A stretch of DNA of 64,000 nt from Odontesthes bonariensis (Eukaryota; Chordata; Actinopteri; Atheriniformes; Atherinopsidae): NCBI RefSeq assembly GCF_027942865.1, contig NC_134507.1:33843711-33907710 (forward strand), given 5' to 3'. Below, one piece after another: positions 63,976 to 64,000 of the stretch. The notes beneath the pieces are model-generated. The model had not been told where the DNA came from and ran no database searches. It saw nothing but the letters and a program-made list of their open reading frames with translations. The position numbers were made by a program, and so were the translations under genes. Numbering within the stretch: the first letter of the stretch is position 1; each line of letters starts with the position of its first letter.

Positions 63976-64000
63976 GCTTACGGCCACACCGCCCTGAACA
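63976..64000 (+). rRNA. 5S ribosomal RNA gene, cut by window end
   Basis: First 25 nt of 5S, at the same offset from U2 as in the first unit. Confidence 0.85.

Larger units (their letters stand above)
61333..64000 (+). repeat. tandem snRNA/5S array, period 1705 bp
   Basis: The U2 genes at 61716 and 63421 are 1705 bp apart, and sequence from 61552 onward recurs from 63257 at the same offset. One full unit (61552-63256) holds U2, 5S, an inverted partial 5S and U5. The second unit runs off the window. 61333-61551 is a diverged copy of the spacer following 5S (62416-62538), so the array starts with a unit that lost its U5 part. Confidence 0.92.

Overview
The window looks like teleost fish genomic DNA. 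The evidence is a PYD-FISNA-NACHT-LRR-B30.2 NLR gene of the type expanded in fish, spliceosomal GT-AG introns, vertebrate U2, U5, 5S and tRNA genes, and a dense mix of fish-type transposons (L2/Rex-like LINEs, Penelope, Kolobok, PIF/Harbinger, piggyBac, Helentron, Tc1, hAT). No source species can be named from the sequence.

Layout. 1-6.2 kb: intergenic DNA, (CA)n and trinucleotide repeats, a hAT N-terminal remnant (minus strand) and an internally deleted Harbinger element (4455-5834). 6.2 kb: tRNA-Lys(TTT). 6.4-7.1 and 15.3-16.1 kb: two inverted copies of one non-autonomous DNA element. 7.17-13.68 kb: a TTAA-flanked Kolobok-like element with a two-exon THAP reading frame on plus and a decayed P2X7-ballast-like gene on minus. 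Inside the THAP intron sits a whole-looking Penelope-like element with pLTRs, hammerhead motifs and an 86-bp flanking duplication. 16.65-17.28 and 21.4-22.64 kb: two related secreted-protein genes (signal peptide exon, low-complexity mature chain, intron in the 3' UTR), one with a 30-bp coding minisatellite. 24.3-24.6 kb: a Fringe glycosyltransferase exon with an inverted partial copy. 28.4-37.0 kb (minus): a complete-looking seven-exon NLR gene, 1011 codons, whose introns keep phase; a Harbinger copy carrying a solo LTR lies in one intron. 37.6-43 kb: LINE fragments. 44.9-47.7 kb: a cluster of tRNA-Thr-like and tRNA-Pro-like genes in duplicated sequence. 47.7-60 kb: L2 LINE 5' half, piggyBac with nested termini, Helentron, LINE 3' end, Tc1, hAT/L1 junction. 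61.3-64 kb: a tandem array with a 1705-bp period carrying U2, 5S, an inverted partial 5S and U5.

Functionally the only convincing intact protein-coding host loci are the NLR gene (cytosolic innate immune sensor) and the two secreted-protein genes; the Fringe exon is partial. The RNA genes serve splicing (U2, U5), the ribosome (5S) and translation (tRNAs). Most of the rest is transposon-derived, with nesting that gives a relative insertion order.
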